Origin: Mesorhizobium sp. NFR06
Lineage (GTDB): Bacteria; Pseudomonadota; Alphaproteobacteria; Rhizobiales; Rhizobiaceae
Reading direction: 5' to 3'
Length of the DNA stretch: 64,000 nucleotides
NCBI RefSeq assembly: GCF_900115245.1
Contig: NZ_FOVT01000006.1
Coordinates: forward strand, 1-64,000
Made by a program: the position numbers and the translations under genes. The notes under the pieces are model-generated. The model made no database searches, was not told where the DNA came from, and saw only the letters and a list, made by a program, of their open reading frames with translations. Position 1 is the stretch's first letter. Each line of letters opens with the position of its first letter. Shown piece by piece: positions 50,522-60,450 of this stretch.

Positions 50522-50758
50522 TCACAGTTCGCCGACGATATCGGCGCCCGGCTGCTCGTCCAGGAGCACCGCGCAACCGCGCTCGAGCGCAACCTGCGCC
50601 AAGGCGTTGGTCGCATCCTCATCCGAGGAGACGAAATCGCCGGTCAGCACACGCAGTTCCTCGACGGCCTTCGACATCGGCACGAGGCGCCCGGCCGAAC
50701 GGTCGCTCACGCAGGCGTCGATGACGCACAGAAGATCGATGAGTTCGAAATTATCCAT
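50522..50758 (-). CDS. Hypothetical small protein
   Basis: A 78-residue protein (MDNFELIDLLCVIDACVSDR, then DATNALAQVALERGCAVLLD) with no recognised family. ATG 50758 has GGAGG 5 bp upstream, better than the ATG at 50791. Confidence 0.6.
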   Translation of the reverse strand: MDNFELIDLLCVIDACVSDRSAGRLVPMSKAVEELRVLTGDFVSSDEDATNALAQVALERGCAVLLDEQPGADIVGEL

Positions 50759-50787
50759 GGCGGCCTCCGCCAGCGCCATCCCTTCGC

Positions 50788-51180
50788 TCATTCAACGGCG
50801 TGAGGCGCGGACCGGTTCCCGCGCTTCGCCTCGCCCGCCGGCCTGGCCGGCGCGAGCTTGAGGTCGAAGCGGGCCGGCAGGCAAGGATCGAGGCAGGCCT
50901 TGCGCACCGTTCCGGTCGCGATCGTGTCGATCGGCGGCAGGATCACCATCTGGGCCGGCCGCCCGGGCCAGAGCGGCTTGCCGAAGACGAGGACGACGCC
51001 GCCGACCAGGCCGGCCAGGAGCAGCGCGGCAAACAGGTTCGCGATCATCTCGCCGGGGCGCATGGCGGCCAACTCCAGGAACCATTCAAGGGGCAGGAGT
51101 GCCCGCCACATCGCAGGAATGGCCGGCACTCCGTCCTCGACCGCCGATGAAGGGACTTTGTCCGGCGGCTTGCTAGGCAA
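50788..51180 (-). CDS. Hypothetical membrane protein
   Basis: Up to 130 residues with one clear membrane helix (NLFAALLLAGLVGGVVLVFG, about 48-67) and a C-terminal hydrophilic part with two cysteines. The first start is TTG 51180 without a good ribosome site; ATG 51111 is an alternative. No family recognised. Confidence 0.5.
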   Translation of the reverse strand: MPSKPPDKVPSSAVEDGVPAIPAMWRALLPLEWFLELAAMRPGEMIANLFAALLLAGLVGGVVLVFGKPLWPGRPAQMVILPPIDTIATGTVRKACLDPCLPARFDLKLAPARPAGEAKRGNRSAPHAVE

Positions 51181-51444
51181 TGAATTGGCGCCCCGGATGT
51201 TTCCCGGAATTCGACGCCTGGGGCCTCTGCGTTCGCGCGATGAGACTTCAGTCCGAACCGGGGTTCGGACCGTCGCCCGAGGCCCGCGACGTCGGCCTTC
51301 GGCACGATGCCTGCCGAGCGTTCCACCCGGTTCGCTGGCATCCCGATTGCATTAGCAACACCTCATAATAAGGCGTATGAATCCCGGCTTGCGGTCGCCG
51401 ACGATCGCAACGTCAGGCTCCGCTGCACAGATGGGAGGGATACC

Positions 51445-51825
51445 TTGACCGAAGTCGCAATGAACGTGACAAAACTCGCATCAAAATCGCACAACGATCC
51501 CGACGAGGTCCGCGCGCCCGCCAAGACGCGCGTCGAGATCGTGCGGCTGCCGGGTTATTCGCTGGCGCGGATGAACATGCAGCCGGGCTGGCGCTGGTCC
51601 GACTGTGTGAAGCCGGTGGTCAAGACCGACAGTTGCCAGGTCGCGCATGTGGGCTATGTCGTGTCGGGGTCGATCACGGTGCGCATGACGGACGGCACGC
51701 AAAAGACCTTCGAGGCCGGCACGTCCTACACCATCCCGCCCGGCCATGACGCCTGGGTGGAAGGCAACCAGCCGTTCCAATGCATCGAGGTGCTGAGCGC
51801 CGAGCAATACGCCAAGCCGGCCTAG
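51445..51825 (+). CDS. Cupin domain protein
   Basis: The 126-residue protein is a single cupin barrel: WRWSDCVKPVVKTDSCQVAH, then GYVVSGSITVRMTDGTQKTF and PGHDAWVEGNQPFQCIEVLS. TTG 51445 has GGGAGGGA 5 bp upstream, better than the ATG at 51460. Function of the barrel is unknown; metal-binding histidines are fewer than in enzymatic cupins. Confidence 0.8.
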   Translation: MTEVAMNVTKLASKSHNDPDEVRAPAKTRVEIVRLPGYSLARMNMQPGWRWSDCVKPVVKTDSCQVAHVGYVVSGSITVRMTDGTQKTFEAGTSYTIPPGHDAWVEGNQPFQCIEVLSAEQYAKPA

Positions 51826-52103
51826 CGCAAGCGGTTGGCGGCCGGGCACCGCGATTGGGCGCGTATCCTTCTACGGGAATGCGCGATTGGCGGCTGCGAA
51901 CGGCGGACGGTGGGCACTATCGCGCCGGCGTATCGGTACCTGGTCTATCCAGTTGCCCCAACGCGCCGTCATCCTCGGGCCTGACCGAAACGACGAAGGT
52001 TATGGGTTCGCGCCCCTTGCAACCGCGTCGTAAACGCCCAGGTTTTACTCGGTTGTAACTGTTCTGGCGCCTGGCTCCGCCGGCTTGACAAGAAACCGCT
52101 TTT
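51826..52103. other. Interval upstream of dinB (278 bp)
   Basis: No gene or repeat recognised, apart from a -35-like TTGACA at 52084-52089 belonging to the dinB promoter. Confidence 0.45.
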
Positions 52104-52118
52104 GTTCTCTTTATGTTC
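52104..52118. promoter_or_regulatory. LexA box GTTC-N7-GTTC
   Basis: GTTC TCTTTAT GTTC is the alphaproteobacterial SOS box. It overlaps the probable -10 region after TTGACA at 52084, upstream of dinB. Confidence 0.85.
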
Positions 52119-52185
52119 TGATAAAAACCCCTTCCGAAAGACGCCGCTAATGCTGCGGCGCAACGCGGACCGGATGGAGACGGCG

Positions 52186-53448
52186 ATGCTCGCCACGAAC
52201 GCCGCTGCGGCCGCCACCATCCTGCATGCCGATCTCGACGCCTTCTATGCCTCGGTCGAGCAATTGCTCGACCCGTCGCTGCGTGGCAAGCCGATCGTCG
52301 TCGGCGGCGGCGTGGTGCTGGCCGCGTCCTACGAGGCCAAGATCTTCGGCGTGCGCGGCGGCATGCCCGGCCGCAAGGCGCGCGAGCTCTGCCCGCAGCT
52401 CATCTTCGTCGGTGGCCATTTTTCCGAATACCAGCGCCTCGGCGACGCCGCGATCAAGGTGCTCGACGATTTCACGCCGGTGGTCGAGCGCATCTCGATC
52501 GACGAGGCCTTCGCCGACGTCGCCGGCTGCACGCATTTGTTCGGACCGCCGGACCAGATCGCGCGGACAATCCGCGAGCGGGTGAAGAGCGAGCTCGGGT
52601 TGCCGATCTCGATCGGCGTGGCGCGGACAAAGCATCTCGCCAAGATCGCCTCGCAGGTGGCCAAGCCCGACGGGCTGGTGGTGGTCGAACCAGGCACCGA
52701 GCTTTCATTCCTGCACGACCTGCCCGTCACGCTGATGTGGGGCGTCGGCCCGGCGACCAGGGCCAGGCTGGCCGAGATCGGCGTCGAGACCATCGGGCAG
52801 CTGGCGCGCACCCATGGCGGCGCGCTGCAGCGGCTGATCGGTCATGCCGCCGGCCAGAAGCTTGCCGCGCTTGCCTGGAACCGCGACCCGCGCCGGCTGG
52901 AGACGCATCGCCGCGCCCATTCGGCCGGCGCGCAGTCGGCGCTGGGCCGGAAGCCGGCGCTGCCGCGCGTCTTCGTGCCGACGCTTTTGCATCTGGCCGA
53001 CCGCGTCGCCAGCCGGCTGCGCGCCAAGGACCGGCCGGGCCGCACGGTGACGGTGCGCGTGCGCTTCGCCGACATGCGCGCCGTCACCCGCTCGGTGACG
53101 CTGGAGCAGCCGATCCAGGCGACGGCGATGCTCGCCGAAATCGCCGAGGAGCTGGTGCGCGGCGTGCTGGCCGCCCATCCCGGCGAGCGGGACATCTCGC
53201 TGCTCGCCATCTCCGTCTCGCATCTGGAGGAACATGCCGAGCTGCAGCTCGAACTGCCGCTCGGCCTGGCGGACGAGAAGCTCAAGCCCGGCAGCCGCAA
53301 GGGGCTGGCCCGCTTCAGCGCCGACCGCGCCGTCGACAAGATCCGCCAGCGTTTCGGCAAGGAGGCGGTCGGCTACGGCGCCGTGGCGCTGGAAGGCCCG
53401 CGCTCGGTGCCGGACGGGTTCCGGGAATTGGCGGAGAAGGAGCTGTGA
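52186..53448 (+). CDS. dinB: DNA polymerase IV (Y family)
   Basis: The 420-residue protein has the Y-family palm (ILHADLDAFYASVEQLLDPS, residues about 14-33, with the metal-binding Asp), a second acidic motif RISIDEAFADV (about 103-113), a helix-hairpin-helix (WGVGPATRARLAEIGV, about 185-200) and the little-finger domain to the end. It carries out error-prone bypass synthesis. ATG 52186 has GGAGA 5 bp upstream; ATG 52174 is an alternative. A LexA box 68 bp upstream indicates SOS control. Confidence 0.92.
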   Translation: MLATNAAAAATILHADLDAFYASVEQLLDPSLRGKPIVVGGGVVLAASYEAKIFGVRGGMPGRKARELCPQLIFVGGHFSEYQRLGDAAIKVLDDFTPVVERISIDEAFADVAGCTHLFGPPDQIARTIRERVKSELGLPISIGVARTKHLAKIASQVAKPDGLVVVEPGTELSFLHDLPVTLMWGVGPATRARLAEIGVETIGQLARTHGGALQRLIGHAAGQKLAALAWNRDPRRLETHRRAHSAGAQSALGRKPALPRVFVPTLLHLADRVASRLRAKDRPGRTVTVRVRFADMRAVTRSVTLEQPIQATAMLAEIAEELVRGVLAAHPGERDISLLAISVSHLEEHAELQLELPLGLADEKLKPGSRKGLARFSADRAVDKIRQRFGKEAVGYGAVALEGPRSVPDGFRELAEKEL

Positions 53449-53483
53449 GGGGCTTAGCGCCTCGGCATCCTCTTGCAGCGTTG

Positions 53484-53580
53484 GAGATTGGCGAAAGCCG
53501 ACGCGACGGCCAATCTCCCCCCTCGTGGGGGAGATGTCCGGCAGGACAGAGGGGGGCGCTGTCCCGCCAGCATCTCAGAT
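53484..53580. repeat. Palindromic repeat after dinB
   Basis: TTGGCGAAAGCCG, then CAATCTCCCCCCTCGTGGGG hairpin and the GTCCGGCAGGACAGAGGGGG tail. It lies between dinB and the broken DUF559 gene and slightly overlaps the latter's 3' end. Confidence 0.75.
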
Positions 53581-53947
53581 TGGTCCAGCCAATCCTGCCG
53601 CAATAACAATATGCTGACAGACATTGTCGATGTCGCGGATGACATCATCGTTCCAGAACCGCAAGACGGTCCAGCCATCCTGCTCCAGGCGTTTGCTTCT
53701 GATCTCATCGGCCTCGGCAAAACCTGCGTCGCTGTGCTGCGAGCCGTCGACTTCCACGATCAGCTTCTTCTCCGGACAAGGCGAAGTCGACGATGTAACT
53801 TGCGATCGGAAATTGCCTTCGAAAGCCCAGCCCCATCAGCCGATGCGCGCGAAGCTCGTTCCAGAGTTTCAACTCGGCGTCGGTCATGGCCTTGCGCATC
53901 GACTTTGCGTTGGCGCGATGTCGAGGCGGCAGGAGAGAATGCGGCAT
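53575..53947 (-). pseudogene. DUF559 (endonuclease-like) gene with a single-base frameshift
   Basis: The first frame gives RKAMTDAELKLWNELRAHRL and FRRQFPIASYIVDFA, typical of DUF559. A +1 insertion near 53778 (an extra T in GCCTTGTCC on the coding strand) moves the rest to another frame, which gives VEVDGSQHSDAGFAEADEIR and GWTVLRFWNDDVIRDI to 53575. DUF559 proteins are restriction-endonuclease-like. Both sides carry palindromic repeats. If the extra base is real the gene is dead. Confidence 0.8.
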
Positions 53948-53993
53948 GGTCGCAACTAGGTCCGAGGTTGTATCGCCGACGTTTCTACTCTAC

Positions 53994-54042
53994 GGCGCCC
54001 CCCTCTGTCCTGCCGGACATCTCCCCCACAAGGGGGGAGATC
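53994..54042. repeat. Palindromic repeat before the DUF559 remnant
   Basis: GCGCCCCCCTCTGTCCTGCC followed by the CTCCCCCACAAGGGGGGAG hairpin, opposite in orientation to the copy at 53484. Confidence 0.75.
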
Positions 54043-54064
54043 AGCAGTCCCGCCGCTGGTGCCC

Positions 54065-54955
54065 TCAATCGGTCTCCACCACCTCCCACTCCAGCCGCAT
54101 CGTCGCGCTCATCGTTTCGCCGTCTTCCAGCGTGGTCAGCCCCTCGCCGTGATGCGCATCGACGGTGTGCGAGACCGGCTCGAAGCAGAAGAATCCGGCA
54201 TCCGGCGACGGCGAATAGAGGATGTAGACGTCGAGCTCCGGCGAGGCGGCGAGCGTGACCGCGATGCCCTGCTCCGGCTGGACGATAGTGGCGCGACGAT
54301 CCCAGCCGTCGAAGGCGTTGTTCACCCATTCCAGCGGCAGCGGGATGGGGCGGTCGAAATCCCAGGCCGGGCGCTCGCGCACCGGCACCACGCCGACTGG
54401 CAGGTGGCGCTCGTCCTCGAGCCAGACACGCTTGGCCTTCGCCTCCAGAAGTGTCGAGTCGCCGCGCCGGAACCAGGGATGAAACCCGAGACCGTAAGGC
54501 AGGCGCATGCCGGCGCGGTTCTCGACTATGAGGCGCGCCTCCAGCGTGCCGTTCTGCAGCGCATAAGTGACAGAGCCCCTGTAGCGGTAAGGCCCGATAG
54601 CGCCCTCCTCCAGCACCAGCTCCGCCTCGGTGTCGGTACGGCTGGCAAGCCGCCATGCTTTCTGGAAACCGTCGCCATGGATCGGGAAGGCCTCGCCCGG
54701 CATGTTCGGCGCGATGGCATGAAAGCGGCCTTCGAAGGTGAAGCCGCCGCCGGAAATACGGTTCGACCATGGCACCAGGAGCTGGCAGCCGGACGTGCCG
54801 GTGCCGTCCCCCGGCTTCAGCAGCGGAACCGGCGCACCGCCGATTACCAGCGCGTCGTAGCGGGCGATCGCGGCGGCCTTCTCCGGTACCAGAACAAGGC
54901 TCGAGTAGCCGTCGTTCAGCTCCACCATGCCGGCCATGATCTCACCAGCCGCCAT
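54065..54955 (-). CDS. Aldose 1-epimerase (mutarotase) family protein
   Basis: The 296-residue protein has the galactose-mutarotase fold with LLVPWSNRISGGGFTFEGR (about 59-77) and the His motif PIHGDGFQKAW (about 90-100), GLGFHPWFRR (about 155-164), and the Glu-bearing C-terminal FFCFEPVSHTVDAHH. It interconverts sugar anomers. Last gene of the sugar operon, overlapping the SDR gene by 14 bp. Confidence 0.88.
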   Translation of the reverse strand: MAAGEIMAGMVELNDGYSSLVLVPEKAAAIARYDALVIGGAPVPLLKPGDGTGTSGCQLLVPWSNRISGGGFTFEGRFHAIAPNMPGEAFPIHGDGFQKAWRLASRTDTEAELVLEEGAIGPYRYRGSVTYALQNGTLEARLIVENRAGMRLPYGLGFHPWFRRGDSTLLEAKAKRVWLEDERHLPVGVVPVRERPAWDFDRPIPLPLEWVNNAFDGWDRRATIVQPEQGIAVTLAASPELDVYILYSPSPDAGFFCFEPVSHTVDAHHGEGLTTLEDGETMSATMRLEWEVVETD

Positions 54956-55697
54956 CGATGGCGATGTTCTGGCCGCTGATCATGTCGGAAGCGGGCGAGA
55001 CCAGGAACAGCACGAGATCGGCGACATTCTCAGGCTCGATGCGCTTCTTGAGGCTCTGGTTCTCCAGGATCCAGTCATTGTACTCTTTCAGCCGATCGCC
55101 GAAGACGCGCGCCTCCGCTTCCGAGACCACCGCGCCCGGCGATACGGCGTTGACGCGGATGCCATGCGGCCCAAGCTCGCGCGCCAGCGACTTGGTGAGG
55201 CCGAGCATGGCGCCCTTCGAGGCGACATAGGGCACATAGCCGTCCCAGCGGCCGTTGAGGGTGATCGAGCAGAAATTGACGATCTTGCCATAGGCCTTGG
55301 CCTTCATGCCTGGCGCGCAGGCGCGGACCAGCGCGAAGGCGGCGGAAGAATTGACGCGGATCTGATCCTCATACTCGGTCAGGGAAAACTCCTCGAACGG
55401 CCGGTTGATGATCAGCGCGGCGTTGTTGATCAGAATGTCGATCCCGCCTTCATTTTCCGCAAGCGCCGCGACAGCCGATTCCGCCTCGCCAAGACGGTTG
55501 AGATCGCAGCCGACGAAGGCGATGTCGCCGCCGGCCTCGGCGGCCAGGGCCGAAACGATCTTCGGCCCGTCGGCGATTTCGGGACGGTCGAGCACCAGGA
55601 CACGCGCCCCGGCCCGCGCCAGCGTCACCGCCTGCGCCCGGCCGAGCGAGCCGAGCCCGCCCGTCAAAAGCACCTTACGACCAGCGAGCGTTTTCAT
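54942..55697 (-). CDS. SDR family sugar dehydrogenase (probable)
   Basis: The 251-residue protein is a classical SDR: cofactor motif TGGLGSLGRAQAV (about 12-24), NNAAL (about 90-94), catalytic Ser in NFCSITL and YVASKG with Tyr and Lys (about 156-160), and C-terminal SGQNIAIDGGW. In this operon it most probably oxidises the sugar at C1 to a lactone with NAD(P), before the SMP-30-type lactonase. The exact sugar is not shown by the sequence. Confidence 0.88.
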   Translation of the reverse strand: MKTLAGRKVLLTGGLGSLGRAQAVTLARAGARVLVLDRPEIADGPKIVSALAAEAGGDIAFVGCDLNRLGEAESAVAALAENEGGIDILINNAALIINRPFEEFSLTEYEDQIRVNSSAAFALVRACAPGMKAKAYGKIVNFCSITLNGRWDGYVPYVASKGAMLGLTKSLARELGPHGIRVNAVSPGAVVSEAEARVFGDRLKEYNDWILENQSLKKRIEPENVADLVLFLVSPASDMISGQNIAIDGGW

Positions 55698-55708
55698 TGC
55701 CTAACCCT

Positions 55709-56440
<732 letters not shown>

Positions 56441-56443
56441 CGC

Positions 56444-57454
56444 TCAGCCCTCCATCTTGATGGCCTTGGCGCGCTTGCGCATCCAGGCGTTGGCGACGAC
56501 GGCGAAGATGGTGAGGAAGCCGATGGCGAACTTGAACCAGTTGGCATCGACATGGCTGAGCACCAGGCCGTTGTCGATGACGCGGATCAGCGTCGTGCCG
56601 ATGATGCCGCCCATCACGGTGCCGATGCCGCCCAGCAGCGACGCGCCGCCGATGACGGCCGACGCCACCGCCTGCAATTCCATCCCCTCGCCGATCGAAG
56701 GCAGCGGCGACCCCAGCCGTAGCACCTGCAGCATGCCGGCGAAGCCGGAGAGCACCGAACACAGCATGAAGCAGACGATCTTGACCCTTGCGGTCGGGAT
56801 GCCCATGGCGGCGGCGGCCGGCATGAAGCCGCCGGTCGCCTTGATCCAGTTGCCGAAATTGGTGCGCGACAGCATCAGCGAGGTGAGCACCGCGACCGCC
56901 GCGAACCACAGGAACGACATGCGGAACATGTTGCCCGGCCCGACGAAGGAGATGAACAGCCAGTTGGGCAGGTCGGCGGGCAGCAGCGGCGGAAAACCGC
57001 CCGAGACGACGACGGTGAGCGAGCGCGCCATGAACAGCATGCCGAGCGTGGTGATGAAGCTCGGTATTGCAAAGCGGATGGTGACGTAGCCGTTGATGAA
57101 GCCGATGGCGGCCGAGACCAGCAGGCCGGCAAGCAGCGCCAGCGGAAACGGCGCGCCGTGCACCATCAGGACCGCCATCGTCATCGGCATCAGCGCGAAA
57201 ACCGAGCCGACCGAGAGGTCGAACTCACCGCTGATCATCAGGATGGTGACGCCGATGGCGACGAGGCCCGCCTCCGGCAGGATGCCGAGGATGCCGCGCA
57301 GATTGTCGGCGTTCAGGAACACGCCATGCGAGCGGACCTGGAACAGGATGACGAGCAGCACCAGCAGGATCAATCCGGCCAGTTCAGGCTTTTCGAGATA
57401 GGTCTTGAACAGGCGCTTCAACGAAAGGCTCCGGTACTTGATTTCAGGGCGCAT
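56444..57454 (-). CDS. Sugar ABC transporter permease
   Basis: The 336-residue protein has eight to ten membrane helices with the RbsC/FrcB-type motifs ISGEFDLSVGSVFAL (about 84-98) and AVIGGASLLGGIGTVMGGII (about 254-273). It moves a monosaccharide across the inner membrane with the ATPase and binding protein. The start is ATG 57454; an open frame extends 45 codons further but is not protein-like. Confidence 0.9.
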   Translation of the reverse strand: MRPEIKYRSLSLKRLFKTYLEKPELAGLILLVLLVILFQVRSHGVFLNADNLRGILGILPEAGLVAIGVTILMISGEFDLSVGSVFALMPMTMAVLMVHGAPFPLALLAGLLVSAAIGFINGYVTIRFAIPSFITTLGMLFMARSLTVVVSGGFPPLLPADLPNWLFISFVGPGNMFRMSFLWFAAVAVLTSLMLSRTNFGNWIKATGGFMPAAAAMGIPTARVKIVCFMLCSVLSGFAGMLQVLRLGSPLPSIGEGMELQAVASAVIGGASLLGGIGTVMGGIIGTTLIRVIDNGLVLSHVDANWFKFAIGFLTIFAVVANAWMRKRAKAIKMEG

Positions 57455-57497
57455 CGGCGGCGCCGGGCGCCGCCGATGCAAGCGCTCCAGCCGAGGT

Positions 57498-58475
57498 TCA
57501 GCGCATTCCCTGCGCGGACAGCGCCATGATGCTGTCGGCCTCCTTCGGCCGTACGATGCCCTGGCCGGTGTCGATATCCGATGGGGCAAGGCCGATCTTC
57601 TTGTTGAGATAGGCTTCCATCACCGGCATGAAGCCCTGCATGTAGGGCTGCTGATCGACGAGCGCCTGGACGTAACCCTTCTGCATCTGCTGCAGCACCT
57701 CGGGCACGAGGTCGAAACCGCCAAGCAAGACCTTGCCGGGGGCCACGCCGCGATCGGCCAGCACGCGCGCCACGCCGGCACACCAGAAGCCGGTGTCGAA
57801 ATAGGCGGTCGTGTCGGGATGCGCGTTCAGATAGGCGCCGACGCGGTCGGAGGTGATGGCGAGATCTGTCCCGCTGTCGATGCGCTCCCACGACACGTCA
57901 CGGTCGGCATGGGCGGCCTTGTATTCCTCGAGGAACTGCATGATGCCGGCGCCGCGGCTTTCCGACCAGTTCTGGCCGGGCGCGGAAATGCCGACCAGCA
58001 CCTTGATCGGGCCGTCCTTCGGGAAGCTTTCGGAAATGGCCTTGGCAAGGGAATAGCCCGCGGGCTTGAAGCCCTGTCCGACGAAGGCCTGGCGCGCATT
58101 GCCCTTGGCGCCTTCGGTGTCGTCGACATTGACGGCGATGACAAGCACGCCGGCGTCGCGCGCCTCCTTGATCACATCGTCGAAGGCATGGTCGTCGACG
58201 ATCGAGGTCAGCAGTGCGTCAGGCTTGGCGGCAAGAGCGGCGCGCATGTTGGCGACCTGCTGCTCGACCGAGCCCTCGGTCTGGGTGAAGACCATGTTGC
58301 AGGTGGCCTCGACCTTGGCGCAGGCATCGTCGAAGCCTTTCTTCACCGCTTGCCAAAACGTGTTCGAGGCCGACGAATGATGGGTAAAGACGATGTTGAG
58401 GCCGTCGGCACGGGCAGCGGACTGTCCGCCGACCAGGGCCGCGCCGAGCAGAAGCATTGCAGTCAGTTTTCTCAT
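57498..58475 (-). CDS. Sugar ABC transporter periplasmic binding protein
   Basis: The 325-residue protein has a signal peptide (1-23, ending ARADG) and a type I periplasmic-binding fold (LNIVFTHHSSASNTFWQAVK, about 25-44; TSIVDDHAFDDVIKEARDAG near 88). Residues typical of sugar-binding proteins of the ribose/fructose class are present. GGGAGG precedes the ATG. Probably the most abundantly expressed gene of the operon. Confidence 0.9.
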   Translation of the reverse strand: MRKLTAMLLLGAALVGGQSAARADGLNIVFTHHSSASNTFWQAVKKGFDDACAKVEATCNMVFTQTEGSVEQQVANMRAALAAKPDALLTSIVDDHAFDDVIKEARDAGVLVIAVNVDDTEGAKGNARQAFVGQGFKPAGYSLAKAISESFPKDGPIKVLVGISAPGQNWSESRGAGIMQFLEEYKAAHADRDVSWERIDSGTDLAITSDRVGAYLNAHPDTTAYFDTGFWCAGVARVLADRGVAPGKVLLGGFDLVPEVLQQMQKGYVQALVDQQPYMQGFMPVMEAYLNKKIGLAPSDIDTGQGIVRPKEADSIMALSAQGMR

Positions 58476-58497
58476 GTCATTCCTCCCTATGGATCTT

Positions 58498-59700
58498 CTA
58501 GATGTCCGCCTTGTCGCTGACGCGGCGGTGGACGGTGTAGGCCTTGCCAAGATCGGGGTTGAGCGCGAGCCCAAGCCCCGGCCCAGGCGGCACGGTGATC
58601 ATGCCGTCCTTCACCTCGGGCAGCGCCGTCACCAGGTCGCGGTACCAGGTGCGGTAGAAGGCGCGCACGCTTTCCTGGACGAGGGCGTTGGGGGCGTTGA
58701 GCGACAGATGGGTCGAGGCGGCAAGCACGACAGGACCGGTGCAGTCATGCGGGGCGACCGGCAGCCGCCAGGCCTCGGCCATCGCGGCGATCTTGCGCGC
58801 CTCCGACAGCCCACCGCACCAGGAGATGTCGAGCATCACGATGCCGGCCGCTCCGGTCTCCAAAAGGTCGCGAAAGGCCCAGCGGCTGCCAAGCGTCTCC
58901 GAGGCCGAGATCGGCGCCGGGCTCGCCGCGGCGTAGCGTTTGAGATCGCCGAGGCTGTCCATGCGGATCGGGTCCTCGTGCCAGTAGGTGGCGAAGGGCT
59001 TCAGCGCCTGCGCTATCTTCATGGCCGGCAGGAGCTGCCACATCGAGTGGAACTCGACCATGACGTCGATCCGGTCGCCGATGGCTTTGCGAATCTTTTC
59101 AAAAGGTTCGAGCGCCGCCTTCAGGTCGGCCGCCGAAATGTCGTTGCCGCGCGTCTTTTCCGCCGCGTGGTCGAACGGCCAGATCTTCATGGCGGTGATG
59201 CCGTCCTCCAGCAGTTCCTCCGCCAGTTCGCCGGCGCGGGTGAGGAAAGCGTTGAGGTCGTCATATTCCCGCTTCGCGCCGATGCCGTAATTGGCCGTCG
59301 TCTGGCCCTTGGCGTCCTTGATGTATTCGGTGCCGGCGCAGGTGTTGTAGGTGCGGATGGAACGGCGGCTGAAGCCGCCGAGCAGCTGGGCGACAGGCTG
59401 GCCGGTAGCCTTGCCGAAAATATCCCACAGCGCGATGTCGAATGCGGAATTGCCGCGCACTTCGGCGCCGCTGGAGCGGAAGCCGAGATAGCCGACCAGA
59501 TCGGCCGCGAGCAGGTCGATCTGCAGCGGATCGCGGCCGATAACGCGCGGCGCGACATATTCGTGCAGATATTCCTCGACGGTGCGCGACAGAAAGAAGG
59601 TCTCGCCGAGCCCGGTGATGCCCTCATCGGTATGGACCTCGACCCAGAGCAGGTTGGGCCGCTCCTCGATGCGGATGGTTTCGATGGCACGGATCTTCAT
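58498..59700 (-). CDS. Enolase-superfamily sugar-acid dehydratase (mandelate racemase type)
   Basis: The 400-residue protein has the MR/MLE capping domain (1-120) and barrel, with the acid/base K172 in AMKIWPFD, metal ligands likely E216 (VEFH), E242 (HEDPI) and E268 (SETLG), and H318 in APHDCTGP. These match acid-sugar dehydratases. In context it would turn an aldonate into a 2-keto-3-deoxy acid. It lies 22 bp before the binding-protein gene and 15 bp after the GntR gene. Confidence 0.88.
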   Translation of the reverse strand: MKIRAIETIRIEERPNLLWVEVHTDEGITGLGETFFLSRTVEEYLHEYVAPRVIGRDPLQIDLLAADLVGYLGFRSSGAEVRGNSAFDIALWDIFGKATGQPVAQLLGGFSRRSIRTYNTCAGTEYIKDAKGQTTANYGIGAKREYDDLNAFLTRAGELAEELLEDGITAMKIWPFDHAAEKTRGNDISAADLKAALEPFEKIRKAIGDRIDVMVEFHSMWQLLPAMKIAQALKPFATYWHEDPIRMDSLGDLKRYAAASPAPISASETLGSRWAFRDLLETGAAGIVMLDISWCGGLSEARKIAAMAEAWRLPVAPHDCTGPVVLAASTHLSLNAPNALVQESVRAFYRTWYRDLVTALPEVKDGMITVPPGPGLGLALNPDLGKAYTVHRRVSDKADI

Positions 59701-59715
59701 CAGGCGATCTCCATG

Positions 59716-60435
59716 TCAGGCTATGCCTGCGTCGAGGAGGGCCTTGACGCTCTTGTCGAAATGCTGCGCCATGTGCTCGGCCGCAAGCCTCGGATCGCCC
59801 TTGAGGATCGCCTCGGCGATATCCTCGTGGCCCTTGATCATCTTGAGCTGATCCTCGTCGGTCGAGCGGGTCCGCCAGCCGATCACCCAGGTGCGGCGCG
59901 TGACGCCGCTGAAGGCTGTGACGATCAGCGAGAAGACCGGGTTATGCGAGGCGCCCGCAATCGCCTCGTGGAAGGCAATGTCGTGCTCCATGACGATTTC
60001 AGGGTGTTTGAAATTCTCGCGCATCAGTCGGGCGAAACTCGCGATGGCGGCGGCCTCCGCGTCGGTGCGGCGGAGCGCCGCCAGCGCCACGGTGCGCATC
60101 TCGATGGTGCGCCTGACGTCATAGACCTGCTGGACGCTGATCTGCTGGGTGGTGATGCCATGCTCGATGACCATCGACATCGCGCCCGTGTCGAGCTTGG
60201 CGACGGTGGCGCGGCGGCCGGCGCTCATGTCGATAAGGCGCATCGCCGACAGCGAGCGGAAGGCCTCGCGCACGACGGTGCGGGAGACATTGAGCTGGCG
60301 CGTCATGGCGGCTTCGCTGGGCAGCAGATCGCCAGGTGCCAAGCCTTCGGCGCGGATGTGCTGGGTGATCGCCTGGATCGCCGTGCTGACCAGGCCCGGG
60401 CTTGGCTCATCGCCTGTGTCTCTCGAATCCTGCAT
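59716..60435 (-). CDS. GntR/FadR family transcriptional regulator
   Basis: The 239-residue protein has an N-terminal winged helix (GDLLPSEAAMTRQLNVSRTV and REAFRSLSAM, about 35-65) and a C-terminal all-helical FCD domain with metal/ligand histidines (EHDIAFHEAIAGASHN, about 160-175). It heads the sugar operon and is divergent from the lactonase gene; it is likely the local repressor, released by a sugar acid. ATG 60435 has GGGGG upstream. Confidence 0.9.
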   Translation of the reverse strand: MQDSRDTGDEPSPGLVSTAIQAITQHIRAEGLAPGDLLPSEAAMTRQLNVSRTVVREAFRSLSAMRLIDMSAGRRATVAKLDTGAMSMVIEHGITTQQISVQQVYDVRRTIEMRTVALAALRRTDAEAAAIASFARLMRENFKHPEIVMEHDIAFHEAIAGASHNPVFSLIVTAFSGVTRRTWVIGWRTRSTDEDQLKMIKGHEDIAEAILKGDPRLAAEHMAQHFDKSVKALLDAGIA

Positions 60436-60450
60436 GTCACCCCCGGAAAA

